Source of the DNA: a virus
Virus record (IMG/VR): IMGVR_UViG_3300047510_000698
Coordinates: 1-45,899 of that record
Strand: one strand, 5' to 3'
DNA length: 45,899 bases
Shown here: positions 34,820-44,400 of the stretch, in pieces
Position numbering within the stretch: position 1 is the stretch's first letter
Layout of the letters: each line of letters opens with the position of its first letter
The notes under the pieces: generated by a model
Seen by the model: the letters and a program-made list of their open reading frames with translations, nothing else
Told to the model about the DNA's origin: nothing
The model's database searches: none
Position numbers and translations under genes: made by a program

Positions 34820-35718
34820 TGTGCTATCTTTAATTTTTTAGTATCAAAAGAATAGTCTTTGTTTAAGTTTATAATATTTGGATAAACAGAATGCCAAAAA
34901 TTATCTCTTACTAAAGTTGGATTATAATTTAATAAATGAACTATCCAACTAAAAGAACTATTAGACATAATTAATAGGTCTGAATGACACATATGATAAA
35001 TGTCACTGATTGGATTTTCATTTAGATGTAAACTAATTCTGAAGTCAGTTTCTTGCAACTCAAGAATACTGGAGAACTGATCTATTCTTCCTTGAGAATA
35101 GATATGAAGGTTGGTCTTCTCATTGGAACAAACCTCCTTCAAATTTCTAATTAAATTAATATACTTAAAATTATTATCTTTATCATAATACTCCCTACAA
35201 TCTTGAAAGACAATATCTTCTGGATTTACGGATCTAATATGTAATGCAATATTTAATTCTTGATCCAAAAAGTAGTTCTGATTGAAATTAAAATTATTTT
35301 TTAAGTCTATTAGATATTTGTTTTCGTATATTTCATTTATTATTGATTGACCGTATCTCAAAACTTCTTCTGAATCAAGATAAATCAAATAATCTTCAGA
35401 ACTATTTTTTTGGGTTTCTATAAACGAAATAAATCCTTCATCAATTTTTTTAAAAGGTAACTTATGATCTATTATTCTATTTGTCGATAGATTAAAAAAG
35501 TTAGTGAATAAATTGTCCCATTCCTCTTGAGAATACTCAGAGTATGTTGAATGTCCTATATTTCTAAATCCTTGATTATAAAATCCTACACCAAGTTTTT
35601 TGCAGATAGCATAAAGAAGTAATTGGGATTGTAATATTGCACCAATTCCTTCTTTTTTACCCGAATTTATTGCACTAGAACTCTTTGAACCATCAGAGTT
35701 TGTTTCCAGATATATCAT
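34816..35718 (-). CDS. Glycosyltransferase-like protein, 300 aa
   Basis: GT-B-like, distantly similar to GT11/GT23 fucosyltransferases: ALHIRSVNPEDI (H-x-R type, about residue 157) and LIMSNSSFSWIVHLL (about 249) at corresponding positions to GT11. Substrate unknown. Overlaps both neighbours by 4 bp, so one transcript. Confidence 0.6.
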   Translation of the reverse strand: MIYLETNSDGSKSSSAINSGKKEGIGAILQSQLLLYAICKKLGVGFYNQGFRNIGHSTYSEYSQEEWDNLFTNFFNLSTNRIIDHKLPFKKIDEGFISFIETQKNSSEDYLIYLDSEEVLRYGQSIINEIYENKYLIDLKNNFNFNQNYFLDQELNIALHIRSVNPEDIVFQDCREYYDKDNNFKYINLIRNLKEVCSNEKTNLHIYSQGRIDQFSSILELQETDFRISLHLNENPISDIYHMCHSDLLIMSNSSFSWIVHLLNYNPTLVRDNFWHSVYPNIINLNKDYSFDTKKLKIAQ

Positions 35719-36692
35719 TCAAATATAAAATTATGAACGAAGTCTTGAGAAACTCTGAGTAAATATGCAGCATTATCTTGGAAACCGAAAGTAATCAGAT
35801 AATCACTGCCATACTCACACATTCCAACAGCAAATTCAATTTCTCCAGTTAGGAATGAAAACTGCTTAGAAACCTTTGCGATATTCCAATTATTATCCCA
35901 AACAATAAAACGATGTCTATAAGTACCGTCTTTTCTTCCTTGTTCGCTATTGAATAGATATGTTTCGTGATTTAAACAGAAACGATGATTGGAATTTAGT
36001 GGAATAACTTGAGATCCACCACGAAGATCAATACAACCAAGATCTCTCCAATTTGTTACAATGACTTGAGTGGTTTGACCCGTTTCAATATCGTACTTTA
36101 CGACTTCTGTACCATTCGTCCACTTTACAAAATGGAAAGGCATATCAAGAATCGGCATCCAATTCTTTTCACAATATGAATTATCTCCGTTTGGTGCAGG
36201 AATACGATATTGCTTAAGTTCTTTTACTCCATTCTCTGTAATTTCAATCTCGGAGAGTTCCATACGACCAGTACCAATCGTATCTAGATCTCTACGAACC
36301 CCACAGATATAAAGTTTCCCATCCCAACGAACAATACGAGCATCCTCTAATCCAACAAATTCCCAGAGCTCCTTATCTGGAAAACTTGAAGTATCAATGC
36401 GATTATATCGTTTAATTCTCATATTTTCATCCATTTCGCACATATAATTCCAAGTGCGAAGTCTCCAATCATTTTCTGGATGAATGTAAACTAATGGCCC
36501 CCAGTGATGTTCGAACTTCTTCTTTTCGGAATGATATAAGGTATAGTTAATGTTCCTCAGATTTACAAGAATTTTACCATTATCATTGTAAATTGAAGGA
36601 TTTGTAATTGCAGGACCTTTTAGTTCTGATGAAGGAATAATGAGAGGGTGAATACTGCCACCATTCTCCAAAGCAAGTTTGACGAAATTCAT
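35715..36692 (-). CDS. Five-bladed beta-propeller, GH130-like, 325 aa
   Basis: Repeating blade motifs: GPAITNPSIYNDNGKILVNL, WEFVGLEDARIVRWDGKLYI, YCEKNWMPILDMPFHFVKW and VGMCEYGSDYLITFGFQDNA. GLEDARIV is characteristic of GH130-type glycoside phosphorylases and related propellers. It may cleave or bind a glycan, or may belong to a glycosyltransferase-associated domain. Late promoter box (36716-36723) 24 bp upstream; it starts the glycosylation operon. Confidence 0.6.
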   Translation of the reverse strand: MNFVKLALENGGSIHPLIIPSSELKGPAITNPSIYNDNGKILVNLRNINYTLYHSEKKKFEHHWGPLVYIHPENDWRLRTWNYMCEMDENMRIKRYNRIDTSSFPDKELWEFVGLEDARIVRWDGKLYICGVRRDLDTIGTGRMELSEIEITENGVKELKQYRIPAPNGDNSYCEKNWMPILDMPFHFVKWTNGTEVVKYDIETGQTTQVIVTNWRDLGCIDLRGGSQVIPLNSNHRFCLNHETYLFNSEQGRKDGTYRHRFIVWDNNWNIAKVSKQFSFLTGEIEFAVGMCEYGSDYLITFGFQDNAAYLLRVSQDFVHNFIFE

Positions 36693-36715
36693 AAAAGCAT
36701 TATGAGTGTTTCAGG

Positions 36716-36723
36716 TATTTATT
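36716..36723 (-). promoter_or_regulatory. Late promoter box AATAAATA
   Basis: Minus-strand AATAAATA, 24 bp upstream of the start at 36692, overlapping the end of gene 36722-38368. Confidence 0.65.
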
Positions 36724-38368
36724 AGATGGAAGTAAGCAGCAAACTCAAATCAGTAACTAAAATATCACCATCATCTGATTTATTACGTACATAAAGTTCC
36801 ACATAATCATTTTGATTGTGGTCGTGTATGTCCGTCAAATGTAAAGTATAATAAGTTCCATGAACGGAAGATTTAGAAATCGTAGTAGATGTTTGTAAAA
36901 TCGTTCCTATTCCTGAAGAAGAATTATAATCCAAAATACCAAACTCAACATCAGCATCTATTCCTGGTCTATCTAACGTAAATGTTATAGTTGCCTGAGA
37001 TAAAAACCTTCTATCAAGTAAAACATCATAAGTTAATCTATTGTCAGTTGGAGTAAACTTTGAATTAGTAGCACCTGTAGTTGTTGTTACACCAGCAATT
37101 TTAGTCCAAACATCCGTATTGCCGACACCAATTACCGTCACCTCAGAGTTGTTTTTCATATAAAGTTGTCCTGAGGGATAAGTATTTAAAATGCCACGGT
37201 TTCCATCAAAGAAAGTATCTCTACCATTTACATCAGTATGAGTGCTAATTCCAAGTTTTGTTCCAGGACCAGAGAAGTTGCAGGTTTGTATAATAAGACT
37301 TTCTGCTTGTGAAAATGTAGCTCCATCCTGAACCGTAATACCAGTATAACCAGATGGAACAATAAAAGAACAAACCGTTGTGCGAATACGACGAGTGCAA
37401 ATAAAAGTACTTGGGAAATTGAGAATTGACTTCGTACCACCCAATCCAAAATTACCCGTGAATAAGCACTGATTAAATCCAACAGTTCCAGTAGTACCAT
37501 CAAAGGTCAAATCTTGAGAGTTGAGGAACGCACCATCAAGCATAATAAAATTATTATAACTTGAAATAATTCCAACCTTCGCACAATTTGTAAAGTTTAC
37601 TCCAAACCAATCCAGTGCGTGAACTGAAGGAATAGATGCAACAAGATTAATAGCATAAGGTGCTTCAAAAGTAATGTTTCTAATCGGAAGAGAATAAACA
37701 CTACTTAAAAGTGCAACATCAGTAGCAATACCAGTGGATTTAATTCTACAGTTCTCTGATGAACCACCAAGAATTGTTGTATTATCTCCAGCAACTAGAC
37801 GATTTCCTTCTAAATCTACTGTCGTTGTGAAGAAATAAGTGTAGTTATCTTTGAGATAGATTACTCCATCTACAGGGTCTGGAAGGTCAATTCTATTTCC
37901 AACAAAAACAAAGTTAGTAATATCATCAAGGTCTGCAAATGTTCCAGCACCACCACCACCAATCGTAGCCATCTGCTGCTGAATACGATTGATAAACAGT
38001 TGATAATGGTCGTTGAGTTGCTTAACAGTTACAAAGTTCTGGTCTAATGGTGTAAGAGGATCACTATTCTTTACATTAGGAGGTTCATTTAATAAACCTT
38101 CCGTAAGATTTTTCTTTGGTTGTGGAATGGGAGTATTCTTAAGTTGCTGACGAAGTTCATAAACCTCATCGTGTTGATTGACAACCAAGTTCTGTAGAAA
38201 CTCAACATTATCAGTAAGTTGCTGAGTTTTTTCTTGTAATCTATCTACTTCTGTTTTTTTCTGCTCTTCTTCATACTCCTCAAAAGTTCTTTTCTTAGTA
38301 GAAGAGCTCTTGGAAGTTTTGGGTTTGTTAGAACCAATATGATGTAAAATCTTAGAATATCTATTCAT
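36722..38368 (-). CDS. Virion appendage protein, coiled coil plus beta-rich, 548 aa
   Basis: N-terminus basic and Ser/Thr/Lys-rich (KPKTSKSSSTKKRTFEEY), then a trimeric-type coiled coil (VDRLQEKTQQLTDNVEFLQN). A region typical of cyanophage virion proteins follows (GTFADLDDITNFVFVGNRID, YLKDNYTYFFTTTVDLEG), then a beta-helix-like middle. A C-terminal beta domain (DNRLTYDVLLDRRFLSQATI) may contribute to receptor binding. Late box 19 bp upstream. Confidence 0.65.
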   Translation of the reverse strand: MNRYSKILHHIGSNKPKTSKSSSTKKRTFEEYEEEQKKTEVDRLQEKTQQLTDNVEFLQNLVVNQHDEVYELRQQLKNTPIPQPKKNLTEGLLNEPPNVKNSDPLTPLDQNFVTVKQLNDHYQLFINRIQQQMATIGGGGAGTFADLDDITNFVFVGNRIDLPDPVDGVIYLKDNYTYFFTTTVDLEGNRLVAGDNTTILGGSSENCRIKSTGIATDVALLSSVYSLPIRNITFEAPYAINLVASIPSVHALDWFGVNFTNCAKVGIISSYNNFIMLDGAFLNSQDLTFDGTTGTVGFNQCLFTGNFGLGGTKSILNFPSTFICTRRIRTTVCSFIVPSGYTGITVQDGATFSQAESLIIQTCNFSGPGTKLGISTHTDVNGRDTFFDGNRGILNTYPSGQLYMKNNSEVTVIGVGNTDVWTKIAGVTTTTGATNSKFTPTDNRLTYDVLLDRRFLSQATITFTLDRPGIDADVEFGILDYNSSSGIGTILQTSTTISKSSVHGTYYTLHLTDIHDHNQNDYVELYVRNKSDDGDILVTDLSLLLTSI

Positions 38369-38386
38369 TCTTTTATTGTTTTTGAG

Positions 38387-38394
38387 TATTTATT
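38387..38394 (-). promoter_or_regulatory. Late promoter box AATAAATA
   Basis: Minus-strand AATAAATA, 19 bp upstream of the start at 38368, overlapping the end of gene 38390-38545. Confidence 0.65.
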
Positions 38395-38545
38395 CTTCAA
38401 AGACACAAGATGTCTCTGTAGTGCTTGAGGTTTGAGATATTACTAATCCCAAAAAGGTAATGGATTTTTCAGTTGCAGTTACAGTTGCTAAATTAATATC
38501 AAATGTTCCAGCACCATTATCTCTAAGAGCAATATCAAATGCCAT
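38390..38545 (-). CDS. Small protein in structural operon, 51 aa
   Basis: MAFDIALRDNGAGTFDINLA: beta-rich, Thr/Ser-rich second half, resembling short virion-associated proteins. Start overlaps the stop of gene 38545-40461. Its end contains the next late promoter. Confidence 0.6.
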   Translation of the reverse strand: MAFDIALRDNGAGTFDINLATVTATEKSITFLGLVISQTSSTTETSCVFEE

Positions 38546-40461
38546 TATACCGCAACTCCATTATCTGAACGACCTACTTTTGTGCTGCTTTCATATGCCT
38601 CAGTGTATAAAGTTTCAGTACCATCATACCAAGTGACGGAATAAGAACCATCACCAGTTCTTGATGTTTCCAAAATCTTTTCACCACTTGCTTCTCTATG
38701 CACGGAAATAGTGACTAAACCTCCAGAACTACCAGTAATATTTCCAGAAACAGTTTTGGTTATTGTATGATAAGTAACCATCAAATTCAAAAAATAGAAA
38801 CCAGCACCTGCTGATGTTGCAGAAGCAAGAGAAGTTTTCCATCTTCTAGAAGTTTCTACATCTAATCTATCCTCAGCATAATCATCACCAGGCCATCTTT
38901 TGAATATTGACCTTGCCGTAGCATAAACACTATGAAGTCCAGTTTCTGGGTCAGTGCTGTTAGTATCAAGATAAATAGATAACCAGTTAAACCCACCTTC
39001 TGCTGTGGTTTTTTCAGTTTGAAGTGATATACCTGCTGGAGATGCTGTTGTATTTGAAAAATATTTCAACTCAGTTCCAATTGAAGTGAGGAAATACTCA
39101 GTTTCTGGTATAGAAATTGCCGTAGCAGTTAAAATGTCTTGAGTAGCAGCAGCACCATCAAAAAAGGCACCTAGATTGAAAAATACTGTATGATTAGCAG
39201 CACCATATCCTCCTGCTGGTTTTCCTGCAGTATAATTAACTATCCAAAATCCACAAGTACCAAATCCCAAGTCAGCAGTATCAGTTCTGTATATATCCCA
39301 ATTTATAGTATTTCTTCCTGCTGTTAATGTAAATGCAGCATTATTTTTAATCATAGCAGCATTAGAACCAGCAACTGCTCCAGCAGAAACGTCTGACGTA
39401 ATCGCACTAAAAGCACCTGTTCCAATTCTTTGGTTTAAACCAGCAATCGCATCAGTTTGTTCCCAGAAAGAATAAAATGCAAGTTGTTTTGTTGTTATGG
39501 TAGATGGTTCTTGAATCCAAACGTCTCTAGAAGCACGAGTCCAAGTAGTTGAACTATCCCCCATAGGAGAATCTACTTCCATCGGCAACATTAATGAGAC
39601 AAAAGTATCGTTTGAAGAAGTTGCATCAAACTCATAAGTTACTGTTAACCATGCCTGCATATGAAACCAAGCATTTGCTAAACTGGACCAAGCAAAAAAT
39701 CCCATTGTTGATGCAGTATTTAAAACAGCACTAACGTCCCATACATATCTCATAAAGTAATTTGTGTTAGAAACACCTTCAAAAGTTCCTGAAGTAATAG
39801 CAGTAGTATTATCAAGTTGCATTGTAATTGTTGAGTCAGTTGTAGCACTAATACCTCTCATACCTTGAAGTGTTATATAAGTACTTCTATAAACTTTACT
39901 TGCTTCTGGTAGTTCTGTGGAAAGGTTCGGTATAGTATCATTAGCAGTTCCAGGTTTTGCAGTACCTAAAGCAGCAACACCACAGTTCAAAGGAATACGA
40001 ATGGTTTTTATTTGTGTGGTAGCAGTATCATCATATTCATAAGTAATGAATATTGTTACATTTACATTTGTATATGCAACGTTAGTAGCAGTTCCGTCCA
40101 TAAGAACAGATGCTGCAAATGTTTTTGATGTTCCAGTCGTCCAGTTTGCTACGAAATGAGAAGTCATATTTGCAGCATGGAATACATATATGTCCTCACC
40201 AGAACCAGTATAAAGGTTTGAGTTCGTATGTGTTCCTGCAGTTGCACCACCAACTGAAAAATCTATTCTTCTTGTAGTGATGTTACCTGTAGCAGTGGCA
40301 GTTTGCATAGCAGACACTAATGCAATCACAGATTTAAAAGCACTTCCTGATGGTGCTTCAGGTAAACTTATTGTGATTGAAGTAAGTGCCGTAAGTGTAT
40401 TATCAACCATAGATGCCAATACAGGCATCGCATATTCTACTGTCTTGAGTCTAGTTGCCAT
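38545..40461 (-). CDS. Virion structural protein, 638 aa
   Basis: A long beta-rich, Thr/Ser/Ala-rich protein with repeated beta-sandwich-like segments (VNVTIFITYEYDDTATTQI, QAWLTVTYEFDATSSNDTFV). The C-terminus (VSGNITGSSGGLVTISVHRE, then YSVTWYDGTETLYTEAYESS) looks like a carboxypeptidase-regulatory/Ig-like domain found on phage appendages. Overlaps neighbours by 1 bp. No enzymatic motif. Confidence 0.65.
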   Translation of the reverse strand: MATRLKTVEYAMPVLASMVDNTLTALTSITISLPEAPSGSAFKSVIALVSAMQTATATGNITTRRIDFSVGGATAGTHTNSNLYTGSGEDIYVFHAANMTSHFVANWTTGTSKTFAASVLMDGTATNVAYTNVNVTIFITYEYDDTATTQIKTIRIPLNCGVAALGTAKPGTANDTIPNLSTELPEASKVYRSTYITLQGMRGISATTDSTITMQLDNTTAITSGTFEGVSNTNYFMRYVWDVSAVLNTASTMGFFAWSSLANAWFHMQAWLTVTYEFDATSSNDTFVSLMLPMEVDSPMGDSSTTWTRASRDVWIQEPSTITTKQLAFYSFWEQTDAIAGLNQRIGTGAFSAITSDVSAGAVAGSNAAMIKNNAAFTLTAGRNTINWDIYRTDTADLGFGTCGFWIVNYTAGKPAGGYGAANHTVFFNLGAFFDGAAATQDILTATAISIPETEYFLTSIGTELKYFSNTTASPAGISLQTEKTTAEGGFNWLSIYLDTNSTDPETGLHSVYATARSIFKRWPGDDYAEDRLDVETSRRWKTSLASATSAGAGFYFLNLMVTYHTITKTVSGNITGSSGGLVTISVHREASGEKILETSRTGDGSYSVTWYDGTETLYTEAYESSTKVGRSDNGVAV

Positions 40462-40462
40462 A

Positions 40463-41446
40463 TTACGTCTGTTGTATTACTAAAATTAAAACTGCTTTGG
40501 TGATTGTTGATGCGGATTCAACCTCAAAACCAAATACATCATTTGCAGAAACTCCTGTAGTCCAACCAGTAAGAGTTGTACTTGTTGCCCTTTGTGCTGT
40601 TGTAAGTGTTGGTTTTGCTGATGCGGTAATCGTATTTGCATTTGTAGGTATTGCTGCATTTGCTTTCCATACATCAAATACTGCTGATCCAGAAATATCA
40701 GAAATAATTTTCCATTCCGTAATGGTTCCTGAATAAGGAACTTCAACATATCCTTTAGTTCCTGTTGTTATTGCAGTACCACCGCCATCAATTGAAACTC
40801 CAACAGTTCTATTTACTGTTGGTGTATTTCCCAGAATTCCTTGAAGACCTTGAAGACCTTGAGTTCCTTGATTACTTAAACCTTGAAGACCTTGAACTCC
40901 TTGAAGACCTTGAGTGCCTTGATTACTTAAACCTTGAAGACCTTGAGTACCTTGTCTTCCTTGAGTACCTTGAAGACCTTGAGTACCTTGATTACTTAAA
41001 CCTTGAAGACCCTGAGTACCTTGATTACTTAACCCCTGAAGACCTTGAATTCCTTGAGTGCCCTGAAGACCTTGAATTCCTTGAGTGCCCTGAAGACCCT
41101 GAGTACCTTGATTACTTAAACCTTGAAGTCCTTGAGTGCCTTGAAGACCTTGGATTCCTTGAATGCCCTGAAGACCTTGAATTCCTTGAGTGCCCTGAAG
41201 ACCTTGAATTCCTTGAGTGCCCTGAAGACCTTGAATTCCTTGAGTGCCTTGAGTACCTTGATTACTTAAACCTTGAAGTCCTTGAGTGCCTTGAAGACCT
41301 TGAATTCCTTGAGTGCCTTGACGACCTTGAGTACCTTGATTGCTGAGACCTTGTAATCCTTGAGTACCTTGTCTACCTTGAGTGCCTTGACTACCCTGAA
41401 GACCTTGATAAGTTGTCTCTAGAAATGTAGAAAGATTAGTAGGCAT
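40463..41446 (-). CDS. Collagen-like fibre protein, 327 aa
   Basis: A short start (MPTNLSTFLETTYQGLQGSQ) then about 200 residues of G-x-Q repeats (GTQGLQ, GRQGTQ, GIQGLQ) interrupted at intervals by GLSNQ, and a C-terminal 125-residue globular beta domain (VGVSIDGGGTAITTGTKGYV, ... VLILVIQQT) that may nucleate the triple helix or bind a receptor. Gln replaces Pro at the Y position. Late box at 41481-41488. Confidence 0.85.
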   Translation of the reverse strand: MPTNLSTFLETTYQGLQGSQGTQGRQGTQGLQGLSNQGTQGRQGTQGIQGLQGTQGLQGLSNQGTQGTQGIQGLQGTQGIQGLQGTQGIQGLQGIQGIQGLQGTQGLQGLSNQGTQGLQGTQGIQGLQGTQGIQGLQGLSNQGTQGLQGLSNQGTQGLQGTQGRQGTQGLQGLSNQGTQGLQGVQGLQGLSNQGTQGLQGLQGILGNTPTVNRTVGVSIDGGGTAITTGTKGYVEVPYSGTITEWKIISDISGSAVFDVWKANAAIPTNANTITASAKPTLTTAQRATSTTLTGWTTGVSANDVFGFEVESASTITKAVLILVIQQT

Positions 41447-41451
41447 ATTAA

Positions 41452-44400
41452 TTACTCAGAGGTTTTACCCTTATTAAGAGTATTTATTTGAATTTGTTGC
41501 TCTTTTATTGCCTCAATCAATACACCAATAATACCATTATAATTAACTGTTTTTGGATCCGTATCTGTTACAAGTTCTGGAAGAACTTCAAGAAGTTCTT
41601 GAGCAACAACACCGAATGAAGGTTTACTATTTTCTTTCCATTCAAATTTAACTCCTCTTAGATTAGATACAATATCTAATGCATTATTAATTGTTTGAAT
41701 ATTTTGTTTTAAATTAATATCAGATGTAGTATTTAAATCAGTGCAAGTAACTACACCAGATACCAATACATCTCCAACAACATGAAGTTTTGATGTTGGA
41801 TTTGTGGTTCCTATTCCAATATTACCTGAATTATTAATTAAAAATCTATACTGAATTGCATTATTATCATAAATTGAGAAATGTCCCTGACCTATATTGG
41901 AAGAACCTCCACTACTCTGTAGTAACCAAGTATTTCCACCAGTATTAGAATTTTGAAGTCTTATTGCGACTTGATTTGAAGATGAATTATTTAAGTCAAG
42001 TAAAGATTGTGGATTTGTAGATCCTATACCAACATCACCACTTACATAAGCACCACCAGCAACTTGAAGTGGTTGCGATGCTGTTCCTGTTGCTGTTGCA
42101 GTATTTACAAAAACATTAGCAGCACTTAAGACATTAGTACTTGCATTAAACTGAAATGCTGTTGCAGTACTTCTTGCTTTTGCTGTTTGGTTGGAACCTG
42201 TTGCTCCAACCATAACTGGATACAATGTTGTGGTTGAAGTATCATCTGCAGCATTAATGACGTTATTAGGTCCTGCTGGTCCTGTGTATGCAAAGACTTC
42301 CCAAGTTGTCCCATCATAAACAAACTCAACTTCAACTCCCTTAATATCCAAAACAAAATCATCAGCAACTCCTTCAATTGTTGAACTGTTTCTTGCAACT
42401 GTTAGATTATTTGTGAACCAATCAGCACCATCAGCAAATACAACACTATTTCCTGTTGTTGGAGTTGCTGGAAGTGTAATTGTAAATGCTCCACCTGAAG
42501 TATCGGCAATTAATCTATCACCAGCAACTGCAGTATATGTGGTTGTCTTTCTGGACCAAGCACTTACACCACCAGAACCAGCAGCACCTTGAAGACCTTG
42601 ACTTCCTAAACCTTGTGTTCCTTGTAATCCTTGAGTTCCCTGATTGGAAATACCTTGAGTACCTTGAGTTCCCTGATTGCTGATACCTTGAGTACCTTGA
42701 GTGCCTTGGCGACCTTGAACTCCCTGAAGACCTTGAGTACCTTGATTAGAGATACCTTGAGTTCCTTGAGTTCCTTGATTACTGAGACCTTGAGTACCTT
42801 GAGTACCTTGATTACTGATACCCTGAGTACCTTGAGTACCTTGATTACTGAGACCTTGAGTTCCTTGAGTTCCTTGATTACTGAGACCTTGAGTACCTTG
42901 AGTACCTTGATTACTGATACCCTGAGTACCTTGAGTACCTTGATTACTGAGACCTTGAGTACCTTGATTAGAGATACCTTGAGTTCCTTGAGTACCCTGA
43001 TTGCTTAAACCTTGAGTACCTTGAGTACCCTGACCTCCACCACCTTGAAGACCCTGAAGACCTTGAGACCCCTGAAGACCTGCAGTTGCTGATATTTGAA
43101 TGTTACATAAGTCGTCAGTTGCGTGTAAAAGAGTTACTGTATTTGTGCTTGTTTCTGCCCATACCTCAATATAGTCTCCAGTACCATTAAGATACACAGA
43201 TGCAGATCCAACAGCAATTAAGTTAGCACTGCTAGCACTGTAAGCAGATCCTCCAATATAGTATATGTTAGTTCCATTTTTATTAAGTAAAAGACGTAAT
43301 ACTTGAGCAGCATTGCCACTATACCTAAGAGAAGTTTGTACTATGTAATATCCTGCAGTTGTAGGTGTAAATCTACTACTAGAAAAACAATTATCAGTAT
43401 CATATCTTTCTACTTCAAAATCAACTCTACTGGGGGTTGTTGTTATCGTTTGAGTTACATTTTTATAAGCAGCAACATTAGGTCCAGGTAATCCTGCTGG
43501 TCCAGCTATTCCTTGAGTTCCTTGATTACTCAAACCTTGAGTACCTTGATTTCCCTTTACATTAGAAAGTTCATAGGCATAAATGACTGGGCCAGTATTT
43601 TCTCCAAAATTAAAGTTTCCTCCAGCTAAAGTTACAACTTTTAAACTATAAGAATATGTCCCAGCAGCAGGAGTATCAATTACAGAAATTGCATATGGAG
43701 AGTTTTCACTTCCAGCAGAACTTTCAAACTGAACGTCATTTCCAATTGCAGTTGAATCTCTATACAACTGAATACGACCCCAAGTGCCTGCAGTTGCATT
43801 TTCTGCATCACCAGTTACAACAACTTGAACTGGATTTCCATTTGTTGTAATAGTAGTTGTAACAATACCAACTGGGAAAGAAGCACTACTTAATACTGTT
43901 TGTTTGGTGCCAAGAGTTTGAGAATAATTTAATGATCCAAGAGTTGCAGCAGGTCCTTGAATACCTTGTAAACCTTGAGTACCCTGATTACTTAAACCCT
44001 GAAGACCTTGAAGTCCTTGAGAACCTTGTCTTCCTTGAGTACCCTGAAGACCTTGGGTTCCTTGAAGACCTTGAAGACCTTGAGTACCCTGATTACTGAT
44101 ACCTTGAGTTCCTTGAGTACCTTGATTACCGATACCCTGAGTACCTTGAGTTCCTTGATTACTGATACCCTGAGTACCTTGAGTACCTTGAAGACCTTGG
44201 GTTCCTTGAAGACCTTGGGAACCCTGATTACTGATACCCTGAGTTCCTTGAGTACCCTGATTACTGACACCCTGAGTTCCTTGAGTTCCTTGGTTGCTTA
44301 AACCTTGAGTGCCTTGAGTACCCTGATTACTGATACCCTGAGTACCTTGAGTACCCTGACCTCCACCACCTTGAAGACCTTGTAAACCTTGAGTACCTTG

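Noticed and set aside
40765-41346. Long plus-strand ORF rich in Leu-Glu-Asp antisense to the collagen-like gene
   Set aside because: It is the mirror of the G-x-Q repeats; similar repetitive antisense ORFs (42631-43008, 44008-44301, 44493-44843) occur in all frames and have no start signals.
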